A stretch of 64,000 nt of DNA, from assembly GCF_001634625.1 (NCBI RefSeq), contig NZ_LRSE01000012.1, forward strand, positions 44,501 through 108,500. The letters are read 5' to 3'. The notes below the pieces were generated by a model. That model was not told the origin of the DNA and did not search any database. It saw only the letters and a program-made list of their open reading frames with translations. The stretch comes from Croceicoccus bisphenolivorans. GTDB taxonomy: Bacteria; Pseudomonadota; Alphaproteobacteria; Sphingomonadales; Sphingomonadaceae. Numbering within the stretch: position 1 is the first letter of the stretch; every line of letters starts with the position of its first letter. The translations under genes and the position numbers were made by a program. Shown here piece by piece: positions 1 to 8,594 of this stretch.

Positions 1-609
1 CACCGCCTTCGCATCGCCGGTTTCGGCCAGCCGCTCCACCGCAGGCCCACCGGGATAGCCGAGGCCGAGGATCTTTGCGGTCTTGTCGAAAGCTTCGCCA
101 AGAGCATCGTCGATCGTGGTGGCAATGCGGCGATAGTCACCCACGCCGCGCACTTCCAGAATCTGGCAATGGCCACCGCTTGCCAGCAGAAGCAGGTACG
201 GAAACTCAAGGCTGGCATCGGCCAGCCGCGGGCTGAGCGCGTGCCCTTCCAGATGGTTGATCGAAATCAGCGGCCTGTCGCCCGCCATCGCCAGCGCCTT
301 GGCCGTAACCAGCCCGACCATAACCCCGCCGATCAGCCCCGGCCCTGCCGTCGCGGCGATCGCGTCCACATCGGCAAGCGTCATCCCTGCCTCTTCCAGC
401 ACCCGTTCCACCATCGGACCGAGCACCTCGACATGGGCACGCGCCGCGATTTCGGGAACCACCCCGCCATAGGGGCGATGCGCTTCATCCTGAGAGGCGA
501 TGGCCTGCGCGATGATCGTCCGGTCTGCCGCCACGAGGGCGACTGCACTCTCGTCGCAACTCGACTCGATTCCGAGGACAACTGGGTTCGGTTTGCCGGT
601 CGGGTCCAT
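1..609 (-). CDS. tsaD: tRNA N6-adenosine threonylcarbamoyltransferase TsaD (partial, runs off the window start)
   Basis: TsaD transfers the threonylcarbamoyl group to adenosine 37 of ANN-decoding tRNAs in the cytoplasm, together with TsaB and TsaE. Translating the minus strand from the ATG at 609 gives 203 codons open to the window edge. The protein opens with the ASKHA-type N-terminus GIESSCDES, carries the metal-binding HLEGH motif near residue 118, then SGGHC and the [10 protein letters not shown] segment, all in the family's order. Full-length TsaD is about 340 residues, so roughly the last 140 lie outside the window. It is divergent from hemC, with only about 43 bases between the two starts, so their promoters must overlap or sit inside the genes. 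Identification is secure; only the C-terminus is unseen. Confidence 0.95.
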   Translation of the reverse strand, partial: MDPTGKPNPVVLGIESSCDESAVALVAADRTIIAQAIASQDEAHRPYGGVVPEIAARAHVEVLGPMVERVLEEAGMTLADVDAIAATAGPGLIGGVMVGLVTAKALAMAGDRPLISINHLEGHALSPRLADASLEFPYLLLLASGGHCQILEVRGVGDYRRIATTIDDALGEAFDKTAKILGLGYPGGPAVERLAETGDAKAV

Positions 610-652
610 GGCGGCTTTCCCTGAACGCTTTGCGCCGCTAGCACAAGCCGCG

Positions 653-1621
653 ATGCCCGAACTGTCACCAAGCCCCATGGCGCAAAAGCCCCTTCCCGCC
701 CCCGAAACGCCGCTGCGGCTGGGAACGCGCAGCAGCCCGCTGGCCATGGCGCAGGCACACGAGGCGCGAACCCGCCTGTGCGCGGCGCACGGATGGGCGG
801 AAGACAGGGTGGAGATCGTCCCCGTGATGGCCAGCGGAGACAAAGTGCTGGATCGCCCCCTGGCCGAAATCGGCGGCAAGGCACTGTGGACCAAGGAACT
901 GGACGGCTGGCTGCACGAAGGCCTGATCGATTTTGCCGTCCATTCGATGAAGGACGTGGAAACGATCCGGCCCGACTGGCTGGAAATTGCGGCCCTTCTG
1001 CCGCGGGCGGACGTGCGCGACGTACTGGTGGGCGCGCGCTCCGTTTCCGCGATACCGCCCGGATCGCGCATCGGCACCAGTGCCCCGCGCCGCGCCGCGC
1101 AGATGCTGAACCTGCGACCCGACCTGACCGTCGTGGGCTTTCGCGGCAACGTCGCCACGCGCCTTGCCAAGTTGCAGGCGGGAGAGGCGGACGTGACGCT
1201 GCTAGCCGCTGCCGGGCTGGAGCGGCTGGGCGAAAGTGGCGTGGGCCATGCTCTCGAAGCACCGGAATGGCTGCCCGCACCGGCGCAGGGTGCGATCGGC
1301 ATCGAATGCCGCCGGAACGACGGGTTTACCGCAGCGGCGCTGGCCGCGATCGACGATGGTGCGACACGCGCGCAAGTCATGGCCGAACGCGCATTGCTCT
1401 ATGCATTGGGCGGCAATTGCCACAGCCCGGTCGCGGTATGGACGCGCGGGACAGACGAACTGACGATGACTGCGCGCATCTTCAGTCCGGATGGCGCCTT
1501 CAGGGTCGAGGCTGAGGCGACTTTTGCCGACGGTCCGGCAGGGGCCGCCGAACTCGCGCACAAGCTGCTTGCCGATGCGCCCGATGCGGTGCGGGTGCAT
1601 TTTTCCGGCCCGCCCGAATGA
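653..1621 (+). CDS. hemC: Porphobilinogen deaminase (hydroxymethylbilane synthase)
   Basis: HemC joins four porphobilinogens into hydroxymethylbilane, the linear precursor of haem and other tetrapyrroles. The protein has [15 protein letters not shown] near the N-terminus, [10 protein letters not shown] in the middle, and [10 protein letters not shown] towards the end; the Cys of this last motif is the expected anchor of the dipyrromethane cofactor. Length (322 residues from 653, or 314 from the ATG at 677) fits the family. The frame is open back to 500, but that part overlaps tsaD and lacks family similarity, so the start is 653 or 677; conserved similarity begins only after 677. The stop overlaps the hemD start (ATGA), so the two genes are translationally coupled. 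Confidence 0.95.
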   Translation: MPELSPSPMAQKPLPAPETPLRLGTRSSPLAMAQAHEARTRLCAAHGWAEDRVEIVPVMASGDKVLDRPLAEIGGKALWTKELDGWLHEGLIDFAVHSMKDVETIRPDWLEIAALLPRADVRDVLVGARSVSAIPPGSRIGTSAPRRAAQMLNLRPDLTVVGFRGNVATRLAKLQAGEADVTLLAAAGLERLGESGVGHALEAPEWLPAPAQGAIGIECRRNDGFTAAALAAIDDGATRAQVMAERALLYALGGNCHSPVAVWTRGTDELTMTARIFSPDGAFRVEAEATFADGPAGAAELAHKLLADAPDAVRVHFSGPPE

Positions 1622-2301
1622 TGCCGGTAATCGCCATCCGGCCCGAACCGGGATGCACCGCAACCGTCGAACTGGGCGTTGCAACGGGCATCGCGGTTCG
1701 GGGGCACCCGCTGTTTGTGGTGGAGCCGGTGGCATGGCAGGCACCTTCGCCGGACGAGTATGACGCCGTCCTGTTGGGCAGCGCCAATGCCGTTCGGCAA
1801 GGCGGAAGCGCCCTGTCATCCCTGCGCGAACTGCCCGCCCTCTGCGTGGGCGAAGCGACCGCGCAAACCGCGCGCGATGCGGGGTTCGAAGTCGCTCTCA
1901 CCGGTGCCGGCGGTTTGCAGGCGATCCTGCCCGAAGCGAACGCCATGGGGTTCGACCGCCTGTTGCGCCTGTCCGGCGAAGCGCATGTCCCGCTCGATCC
2001 TCCCGCAGGCATGAGGATCGATACGCTGGTCTGCTATCGCGTCGCGGCAAGGCCGGTCCCCGCCGACCTGCAGCCCTTGCTGCGCGGCGGCGCGCTCGTC
2101 CTGCTCCATTCCGGCGAAGCGGCAGCGCATTTCGCGGCGGAGATCGACGGGCTCGGCATAGACCGGAAGCGCATCACCCTTGCCTGCCTCGCCCCGCGCA
2201 TCGCCGTGCGTGCAGGGGAAGGATGGGCCGCGCTATCCACCGCGCCAGCCGCAGAAGATGCCGCCTTGCTGGCCTTGGCCCGACAAATGTGCCAAGCCTG
2301 A
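1618..2301 (+). CDS. hemD: Uroporphyrinogen-III synthase
   Basis: HemD closes and inverts ring D of hydroxymethylbilane to give uroporphyrinogen III. The 227-residue length and position directly after hemC, with a 4-base ATGA overlap, are the main evidence, because the family is poorly conserved in sequence. Recognisable pieces are the N-terminal RPEPG, the SANAV segment near residue 57 and the alternating alpha/beta pattern of a two-lobed protein. The following mitofilin-like gene starts 21 bases downstream, as in other sphingomonads, so the three probably share one transcript. Confidence 0.9.
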   Translation: MMPVIAIRPEPGCTATVELGVATGIAVRGHPLFVVEPVAWQAPSPDEYDAVLLGSANAVRQGGSALSSLRELPALCVGEATAQTARDAGFEVALTGAGGLQAILPEANAMGFDRLLRLSGEAHVPLDPPAGMRIDTLVCYRVAARPVPADLQPLLRGGALVLLHSGEAAAHFAAEIDGLGIDRKRITLACLAPRIAVRAGEGWAALSTAPAAEDAALLALARQMCQA

Positions 2302-2322
2302 TTTTCGAGACACGAAAGACTT

Positions 2323-3270
2323 ATGCAAGCAATCCCCCCATCGTCCGAACCCGGCACCGGCGACCTGCGCAGCGCAGGCAAGGTCGGCTCGATCCGAAAG
2401 CTGGCCGCAGCGGTGCTTATCGCCTTTGCGCTTGGTGCAGCGCTCGCATTCTATCTCGCGTGGAGCAGCGGCTGGCTATCCAACGAAGACCGCGCGACCG
2501 CGCAGAATGAAGCCGTAACGGCAGCGGCGCTTCCCGGCGATGCCGAACAGCGCGCCGAAACGCCGGTCGCGGGCGGCGCGATGATGCCGTCGCAGGACAC
2601 GATGGCGACACGCATCAACGAACTTGAACGGCGGCTCAACCGCCTTGACCTGCAGGCAGAGGCCGCGTCGGGCCATGCCGCGCGGGCCGAAGGGCTGCTA
2701 GTTGCCTTCGCCGCGCGCCGCCTGCTCGAACGCGGAGCACCGCTCGGTTATCTGGAGAACCAGTTGCAGCTGCGCTTCGGCAATGCCCAGCCGAACGCGG
2801 TGCGCACCATCATCAACGGATCGCGAAATCCGGTCACGCTGGATTCGCTGCGCACAGGGCTGGAAAACCTTTCCGCCGTCGCAGTTTCCGAACCGGAAAC
2901 CCTGTCCGCGTGGGAACGTGTGAAAACGGAAATCTCGCGCCTGTTCGTCCTGCGCAGCGCCAGCGCACCATCGCCGCAGCCGGAAATCAGGCTGGACCGC
3001 GCGCGACTGCTGCTGGACGACGGGCGGGTGGAAGCGGCGGCCGCGCTTGTCGAACGCATGCCCAACAAGGAAGGCGTGGAACCATGGCTGGCCGATGCCC
3101 GCCGCTATATCGCCATGCACGATGCGCTGGACCTGATCGAAACCGCCGCCCTGCTGGAACCAAGGCAATTGATCGACGGCGAAGGGCAGCCGGTGCGGCA
3201 GGGCAGCCCGGCTGCGCCGGTCGCCACGCCATCGCCCGATGCCGAAGCGGCAGCGGCTGTAGCGGATTAG
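2323..3270 (+). CDS. Mitofilin-like (COG4223) inner-membrane protein
   Basis: A 315-residue membrane protein of the alphaproteobacterial mitofilin-like family, which usually follows hemC-hemD. There is one hydrophobic segment at about residues 28-46 (LAAAVLIAFALGAALAFYLA) after a short cytoplasmic N-terminus. A predicted coiled coil follows at about 88-120 (INELERRLNRLDLQAEAA), then a helical C-terminal domain rich in Ala, Leu and Arg, and a loose Ala/Pro tail. Mitofilin relatives shape cristae in mitochondria and intracytoplasmic membranes in some alphaproteobacteria; a scaffold role at the inner membrane near haem synthesis is inference. The stop codon overlaps the convergent UbiH-type gene by 4 bases. 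Confidence 0.8.
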   Translation: MQAIPPSSEPGTGDLRSAGKVGSIRKLAAAVLIAFALGAALAFYLAWSSGWLSNEDRATAQNEAVTAAALPGDAEQRAETPVAGGAMMPSQDTMATRINELERRLNRLDLQAEAASGHAARAEGLLVAFAARRLLERGAPLGYLENQLQLRFGNAQPNAVRTIINGSRNPVTLDSLRTGLENLSAVAVSEPETLSAWERVKTEISRLFVLRSASAPSPQPEIRLDRARLLLDDGRVEAAAALVERMPNKEGVEPWLADARRYIAMHDALDLIETAALLEPRQLIDGEGQPVRQGSPAAPVATPSPDAEAAAAVAD

Positions 3271-4484
3271 TCCTGCAACAGCGCGGGCAGCGTTCCGGAA
3301 ACGCCCCGCGCCTCATCCATGAACCAGCGCTTCATCGGGGCAATCCGGTCGATCGCGCTCATCCCCGCGCGGCGCACCGCACTGGCCGCCTTGCCCGGAA
3401 CGCCGAATATCCACGTCAGCGAATCGGTAGCCAGCGCGACCGAGAAATCGTCCAGCGCGCGCCAGTCCTGATACCGCTTCAACAGCTGCGAATCGCCAAG
3501 ATCCATGCCCAGCCGCGCACCATCGGCCAGCACTTCGGCCAGTGCCGCCGCATCGCGCAGGCCAAGGTTCAGCCCCTGCCCCGCAATCGGATGGATGCCA
3601 TGCGCCGCATCGCCGACCAGCGCCAATCGCTCGGCAACGATGGTCGGCGCATGGTGGAACCCCAGCGGAAAGGAAGACCGCTTCCCTTCCAGCGCGATTT
3701 CGCCCAGCACGCCGCCCATCTTCTTTTGCGCTTCGGCAACGAAAGCCCGCTCGGGAAGTTTCAGCCAGGCATCCGCGTCCTTTTCAGCAACGGTCCAGAC
3801 CAGTGCGGTGCGGTGGCGTCCCTGATCGTCATCCTTCATCGGCAGCAGGGCGAAGGGACCTGCGGGGTAGAAGATTTCCCACGCCACGTTGCCATGCGGC
3901 TTGTCATGCACCAGCCCGCAGATCAGCGCGCGATGGCGATAATCCCACTTGGCAACGGTAAGCCCTGCTTCCTCGCGCGTGGGCGAACGGCGCCCTTCCG
4001 CTGCGACCAGCAGGCTGCCTTCGAAACGGGCTCCATCATCGCGCGCGGCGGCAACGCCGAATTCGCCGCGTTCGCGCGTGACGATGCGGCTGCGCGGATG
4101 GAACGCAATGGCCGGTTCGTTTTTCGCCGCTTCGAACAGGGCGACGCGCAACTGCCGGTTGGCGAACATGCGCCCGAGCGAGCCTTCTTCCGGTTCGGGC
4201 CGGAAGTGCAGTTCGCCCGGTTTCAACTGGTCGGACACGGCAATCGCGTCGATGGGGCAGCCGTACTGCTCCAGCCCGTCGGCAAGTCCGATGTTCGCGA
4301 ACATGTTCCAGCTGGCGGTGGAAATGGCCGATGCCCGTCCGTCGAAGCCGGCGGCTATCTGCGCTTCGGGGTCGGCGGCGTCCAGCACATGGCTCGTCAC
4401 GCCAGATCGGGCAAGCGCCAGCGCAAGGGTCATGCCGACGAGCCCGCCGCCAAGGATCACCACGTCACGCCGATCGCTGCTCAT
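3267..4484 (-). CDS. UbiH/UbiF/COQ6-family FAD-dependent hydroxylase
   Basis: A flavoprotein monooxygenase of the group that hydroxylates the ubiquinone ring. The 405-residue protein begins with the FAD-binding fold ILGGGLVGMTLALALA, has GRASAIS near residue 50, and near residue 285 carries the diagnostic GDAAHGIHPIAGQGLNLGLRD that binds the flavin ribityl and pyrophosphate. The start is the ATG at 4484, directly before this fold; the open frame further upstream has no family similarity. Which ring position it hydroxylates (UbiH, UbiF, UbiI or UbiL type) cannot be settled by reading. It is convergent with the mitofilin-like gene and divergent from dsbD. Confidence 0.88.
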   Translation of the reverse strand: MSSDRRDVVILGGGLVGMTLALALARSGVTSHVLDAADPEAQIAAGFDGRASAISTASWNMFANIGLADGLEQYGCPIDAIAVSDQLKPGELHFRPEPEEGSLGRMFANRQLRVALFEAAKNEPAIAFHPRSRIVTRERGEFGVAAARDDGARFEGSLLVAAEGRRSPTREEAGLTVAKWDYRHRALICGLVHDKPHGNVAWEIFYPAGPFALLPMKDDDQGRHRTALVWTVAEKDADAWLKLPERAFVAEAQKKMGGVLGEIALEGKRSSFPLGFHHAPTIVAERLALVGDAAHGIHPIAGQGLNLGLRDAAALAEVLADGARLGMDLGDSQLLKRYQDWRALDDFSVALATDSLTWIFGVPGKAASAVRRAGMSAIDRIAPMKRWFMDEARGVSGTLPALLQD

Positions 4485-4615
4485 CACCGTCTCCGCCGGG
4501 CTTGCTGGACAGCCACACCGGCCATCCCTAAACACAGCGCACAGATGGCGACAGCGCACCTGCAAGGCAACCCCTTGGCACAAGTCGCTGTCACCGGCCC
4601 GGAACCCTGAGATAC

Positions 4616-6661
4616 ATGCACCGACTTTCCCCAGCCCTCGCCCCGTTCGGTCGTTTCCTTGCCATCGTCGCCTTGCTGTTCTCGGCGCTGGGCGCGGTTC
4701 CGGCCATGGCCAACAACATCGCGGCAACACTGGAAGTCGAAGGACCGGTCGCCCCCGGTGAAACGGTTATGGTGGCCATCGCGATGGAACCGGCCGCAAC
4801 GTGGCACGGCTACTGGTCGAACCCCGGCGATGCAGGTTTCGGCATGGGGCTAGACTGGACATTGCCCACGGGTTTCACGGCGGGCGAACCGGAATATCCG
4901 GTACCCGAACCGCTGCTGATCGGCCCGCTGATGAACCACGTCTACGAAGGGCCCTATGCGGTGCTGATACCGTTGACGGTTCCGGCGGATGCCGCTGTGG
5001 GTCAGCGGGTGCCGATCGTGCTCGATGCCGACTGGCTGGCCTGCACCGACGAGATCTGCGTGCCGGAAAAGGGCCACTTCGAAACGACGGTGACGGTCGC
5101 TTCGCCGGGCTCGCCAGCGGCGCAAACGGAGCGGTTTGCCGCATGGCGCTCGGCCCTTCCCGCGCCGATGGTCGACAAGGGCCGCTATGCCATTTCGGGC
5201 GGCGTGCTGCGCATGGCGATACCCGTGGCAGCCGGCAGCAAGGTCAGCGAACCGCACCTTTTCGCCGCGCAGGACGGCATCGTGCGTTATGCCGCGCCGC
5301 AGGAAGTGTCTCGCAATGGCGACTGGCTGATCATCGAAACCGGCGCTGACGACGATGCAACAGCGGGCACGCCTTTCGATGCGGTGCTGCGCCTCGATCA
5401 CGCGGGGAACGGTCTTGCCGTTACGCTGGAGCCGGGTGACGTGCCCGCCAGTGGAACCCCGCTTTCAGGGATGACCGGTTCGGCGGGGCATGATCTTGGC
5501 TGGCTGCTGCTTCTGGCCTTCGCGGGCGGGCTGATCCTCAACGTCATGCCCTGCGTATTCCCGATTCTCAGCCTGAAGGCGCTGTCGCTGGCCAAAGTGA
5601 ACAGCGCCGGCGCACATCACGAGGCGCTGGCCTATACCGCCGGCGTCCTTGTCGCCGTGCTGGCGCTTGGCGCGGCGCTGCTGGGGCTGCGCGCTGCCGG
5701 AGAGGAAATCGGCTGGGCCTTCCAGTTGCAGGAACCGGCAACGGTCGTCCTGCTGCTGATCCTTGCCGCCGCGATCACCGCGAACCTTGCCGGACTTTAC
5801 GAAATGGTGCTGCCCGGACTTGCCGGCCACCAGAACGGAGGCGCGTTCCTGACCGGGCTTCTGGCCGCATTCGTCGCCACGCCCTGCACCGGCCCGTTCA
5901 TGGCCGCCGCAATGGGCGCTGCGTTGCTGCTGCCGGTAGCCGACGCGATGCTGCTGTTCGCAGCGCTCGGCCTTGGTCTTGCCTTCCCGTTCCTGCTGAT
6001 CGGTTTCGTGCCCGTATTGCGCAAGGCGCTGCCAAGGCCAGGTATGTGGATGGTACGTTTCCGGCATTTCATGGCGATCCCGATGGGGCTGACCGCCATT
6101 GCGCTCGTCTGGCTCACATGGCGTGTTGGCGGGATACCTCTGCTTGCTCTCGGCCTTGGCGCCACGGTTCTAGCGACCGGCCTGCTCATGCTGGCTGGAC
6201 GCAAGCAGCGACGCGGGCATGCCGCAACCGCGCCGGTGCTTGCCGCCGTCATCCTTGCCATCGCGGCCGGAGGCGTCAGCGCCGCGATGGAACCGACTGC
6301 GCCGCAAAGCGAAGCACCGCTCGACGCCATACCGTTTTCACAAGATGCACTTGCCGAGGCGCGAGCGAGCGGCAAGCCGGTCTTCGCCTATTTCACCGCA
6401 GACTGGTGCGTGACCTGCAAGGTGAACGAGGCAACGGCCATTGATCGCGATGCCACGAAAGCGGCATTCGAGAAGGCAGGCGTTGTCGTCTTGCGGGGCG
6501 ACTGGACCCGGCGCGATCCGGCCATCACCCGCTATCTTGAAGAGCATGGCGCAGCGGGCGTTCCGCTCTACGCATGGTACGAGCCGGGGGCCGAGGCGGA
6601 GATCCTGCCGCAAGTTCTGACCAGCGGGATACTGGCGCAACGCGCTGGTACAAAACGATAA
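4616..6661 (+). CDS. dsbD: Thiol:disulfide interchange protein DsbD-like (ScsB type)
   Basis: DsbD-type proteins carry reducing equivalents from cytoplasmic thioredoxin across the inner membrane, supplying periplasmic thiol reductases and cytochrome c maturation. The 681-residue protein has a signal peptide (cleavage after about residue 32, AMA|NN) and a long periplasmic N-terminal domain of the ScsB type with a Cys pair in CTDEIC. A membrane core follows with the paired Cys-Pro motifs NVMPCVFP and ATPCTGPF, and a C-terminal thioredoxin domain with WCVTCK. All three redox modules are therefore present. It is divergent from the UbiH-type gene with 131 bases between starts. The large multihaem cytochromes further on would need such a reductant for haem attachment, but the link is inference. 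Confidence 0.92.
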   Translation: MHRLSPALAPFGRFLAIVALLFSALGAVPAMANNIAATLEVEGPVAPGETVMVAIAMEPAATWHGYWSNPGDAGFGMGLDWTLPTGFTAGEPEYPVPEPLLIGPLMNHVYEGPYAVLIPLTVPADAAVGQRVPIVLDADWLACTDEICVPEKGHFETTVTVASPGSPAAQTERFAAWRSALPAPMVDKGRYAISGGVLRMAIPVAAGSKVSEPHLFAAQDGIVRYAAPQEVSRNGDWLIIETGADDDATAGTPFDAVLRLDHAGNGLAVTLEPGDVPASGTPLSGMTGSAGHDLGWLLLLAFAGGLILNVMPCVFPILSLKALSLAKVNSAGAHHEALAYTAGVLVAVLALGAALLGLRAAGEEIGWAFQLQEPATVVLLLILAAAITANLAGLYEMVLPGLAGHQNGGAFLTGLLAAFVATPCTGPFMAAAMGAALLLPVADAMLLFAALGLGLAFPFLLIGFVPVLRKALPRPGMWMVRFRHFMAIPMGLTAIALVWLTWRVGGIPLLALGLGATVLATGLLMLAGRKQRRGHAATAPVLAAVILAIAAGGVSAAMEPTAPQSEAPLDAIPFSQDALAEARASGKPVFAYFTADWCVTCKVNEATAIDRDATKAAFEKAGVVVLRGDWTRRDPAITRYLEEHGAAGVPLYAWYEPGAEAEILPQVLTSGILAQRAGTKR

Positions 6662-6814
6662 TGACCACAGCCTGACGATTTTGCAAAAAAATCCGGAACC
6701 CTACCGGCCAGTTTCGGTTATCCGGTATGAACAAGCGGTCATTTCGGCCACATGTGCAGGGTTTCGAATACGCGCCGGATAAACGGACACCGGCGACGGA
6801 AAGTGCGGACAAGA

Positions 6815-7216
6815 ATGGCAGATTGGGGTTACGAAAAGGGGCATTTCGAACCGGGCGAAAGTCCGGTCCTTCTGCTTGTCGAAGACGAGATGATCATCGC
6901 CTTCGATATCGCGGACCAGATGATGTCCGCCGGTTTCCAGGTCGATGGACCCTACCCCAGCAACGTCAAGGCGCTTGCCGCGCTCGATACCGGAAAGCCC
7001 CATGTCGCGATCCTCGATGTGCAGTTGGCGGATGGCGATGTCTATCCGGTGGCAACCCGCCTGCGAGAACTGAACATCCCAATCGTATTCCATTCCGGCC
7101 ACGCCGATCCCGGCCAGTTGAATCTGGAATATCCCGACGCCATCGTCTGCACGAAGCCCTGTTCGTCCGGACGGTTGGAAGATGCAGTCCGGTCCGTGAT
7201 GACCGCAACGGCCTGA
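6815..7216 (+). CDS. Single-domain response regulator (receiver protein)
   Basis: A 133-residue CheY-like receiver without an output domain. The acidic pocket (E23, D24, E25 in LLVEDE), the phosphoacceptor D68 in AILDVQL, S94 in FHSGHAD and the conserved lysine K114 in CTKPC are all in place, so it should accept phosphate. The start at the ATG at 6815 leaves a 15-residue N-terminal extension before the domain. No kinase lies next to it, so it is an orphan. Such lone receivers are common in sphingomonads and often act as phosphate sinks or relay intermediates in stress signalling; that role is inference here. Confidence 0.88.
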   Translation: MADWGYEKGHFEPGESPVLLLVEDEMIIAFDIADQMMSAGFQVDGPYPSNVKALAALDTGKPHVAILDVQLADGDVYPVATRLRELNIPIVFHSGHADPGQLNLEYPDAIVCTKPCSSGRLEDAVRSVMTATA

Positions 7217-7302
7217 ACGCCGGAAAGGCCGTTCGGCAGGGCGCCGTCACTGCCCCTCGCGGCAAGGTTGACATCAACGCGTAAGCTTTTGAATAGGCAG
7301 GG

Positions 7303-7821
7303 ATGAACCTGTTCCGGAATGCCCGACGCAACGGCGGCTGGGCATCTATCGCCATCATCGCCGCTTCCGTCGCCCTTGTCATCGCAGGCTTGTACTTGCG
7401 CCTTGCGGACACTGACGAGAGCGCGATACCGCAAGCCGCCGCCACACTCCCCGAACCCGGTCCGCAGGACACGCTGCAGGCCGACTTCGCACTTTGCAGC
7501 AGCGCCGCGCGCCGCGATTGCGTAGTGGATGGCGATACCTTCTGGCTGGGCGGCGAGAAATACCGGGTGCTCGACATCAATACGCCTGAAACCTCCACTC
7601 CGCGATGCGACCGGGAACTGGCACTGGGCAAGGCGGCAACACAAAGGTTGCTGCAATTGCTTAACGGCGGAGCGTTCTCGTTGGAAAGCGGGCCGGAACA
7701 GACCGACCGCTACGGACGCAAGCTGCGCCGTGTCATGCGCGGCGGGCAATCGCTGGGCGACATACTGGTTGCGGAAGGGCTGGCCGAAAAATGGAAGGGA
7801 TTTCGTCGCAACTGGTGTTAA
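7303..7821 (+). CDS. Membrane-anchored thermonuclease (SNase-like) family protein
   Basis: A 172-residue protein with an N-terminal transmembrane or signal-anchor segment (about residues 14-31, ASIAIIAASVALVIAGLY) followed by a staphylococcal-nuclease OB fold. The fold shows VVDGDTFWLGGEKYRVLDI, INTPET, and TDRYGRKLRRV with the expected basic residue, so the calcium and phosphate contacts of the family appear kept. The domain should face the periplasm and cut DNA or RNA. A possible promoter (TTGACA at 7268-7273, with a weak -10 at 7291-7296) stands close upstream and would give a very short leader. The protein ends in a lone cysteine. Confidence 0.85.
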   Translation: MNLFRNARRNGGWASIAIIAASVALVIAGLYLRLADTDESAIPQAAATLPEPGPQDTLQADFALCSSAARRDCVVDGDTFWLGGEKYRVLDINTPETSTPRCDRELALGKAATQRLLQLLNGGAFSLESGPEQTDRYGRKLRRVMRGGQSLGDILVAEGLAEKWKGFRRNWC

Positions 7822-7899
7822 TCTAGCGTTCTTGATCCTCGTGTAAGGTTCTTGTCGGAATAACGGAACAAGCCACGCGACATGCGCGTTGGAGGCACC

Positions 7900-8529
7900 A
7901 TGAGTGTAGATGTCCAGCTTCACGAGATAACCGGCACGACCGATGCCGAGGAACGGTTCCTGAAGGATAGCGTGATTCTGTTGCGCAAGGCTGTCAGCAG
8001 TCCCGGCTTCGGCGGTTCGGTCAGGCAGGCCGACTACGGCTACACCGGCTGGCAGAGCCTGCACGGCACCCCTCGCGAGCTGACGGGCGACCAGATCTGG
8101 GAACGCATCGTCATGGGCCGCGAATGTGGCAAGACCGCCGATCACACGCTGGATCTCGCCATTTCTGTCGAGGATATGGACAGACCGGGCAGCGCCCACC
8201 CCGTCATCGGCCGCTCCCTGCTGGGCACATTGCCCGTCCGCACCGCCCGCTGGTTCGTGACGCAGTGCATGGATGCGGGTGACCGCGTGAACATGGCGGC
8301 CCACATGATGCACCAGTGGATGCACGTATCCGGCTTCGTCCATAGCCATGAACGCACCGGAAAGGATGCGCCCTCGGTTCTGGCAAAGCTGGTCCGCCGC
8401 GCGCTGGAACCCGATTACGGCGAAGAGATAGACGCGCAGATCACTGCTCTCCTCACTCTGGACGTGTCCGATTGCGACTGCTGCACCGCCGGCGATCATC
8501 CGGAACCCACCGCCATTCGCGCCGCCTGA
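7900..8529 (+). CDS. Hypothetical protein with a metzincin-like HxxxHxxGxxH motif
   Basis: I do not recognise the family of this 209-residue protein. The start is the ATG at 7900, preceded by a good ribosome binding site (GGAGG about 6 bases upstream), not the frame-open ATG at 7882. No signal peptide or membrane segment is visible. Residues 138-148 read HQWMHVSGFVH, which has the exact spacing of the metzincin zinc site HExxHxxGxxH, except that the catalytic Glu is Gln (Q139); a further His is at 150. An acidic C-terminal stretch ends with CDCC near residue 195. It could be a zinc-binding protein that has lost peptidase activity, a protease of unusual chemistry, or a coincidence of spacing. 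Confidence 0.7.
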   Translation: MSVDVQLHEITGTTDAEERFLKDSVILLRKAVSSPGFGGSVRQADYGYTGWQSLHGTPRELTGDQIWERIVMGRECGKTADHTLDLAISVEDMDRPGSAHPVIGRSLLGTLPVRTARWFVTQCMDAGDRVNMAAHMMHQWMHVSGFVHSHERTGKDAPSVLAKLVRRALEPDYGEEIDAQITALLTLDVSDCDCCTAGDHPEPTAIRAA

Positions 8530-8594
8530 ACGATACCGGCGGGGGATAGCTTTTTCCCGCGGTTCCACTCCGCCTGCGCGATCCCTATCTGGGA

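Noticed and set aside
2910..4610. Plus-strand frame of 566 codons across the UbiH-type gene
   Set aside because: It spans the mitofilin and UbiH-type genes in another frame and shows only shadow composition.
8536..8562. Terminator before the DinG-like gene
   Set aside because: GCGGG/CCCGC arms exist but the T-run is inside the loop, and the stem is only five bases.
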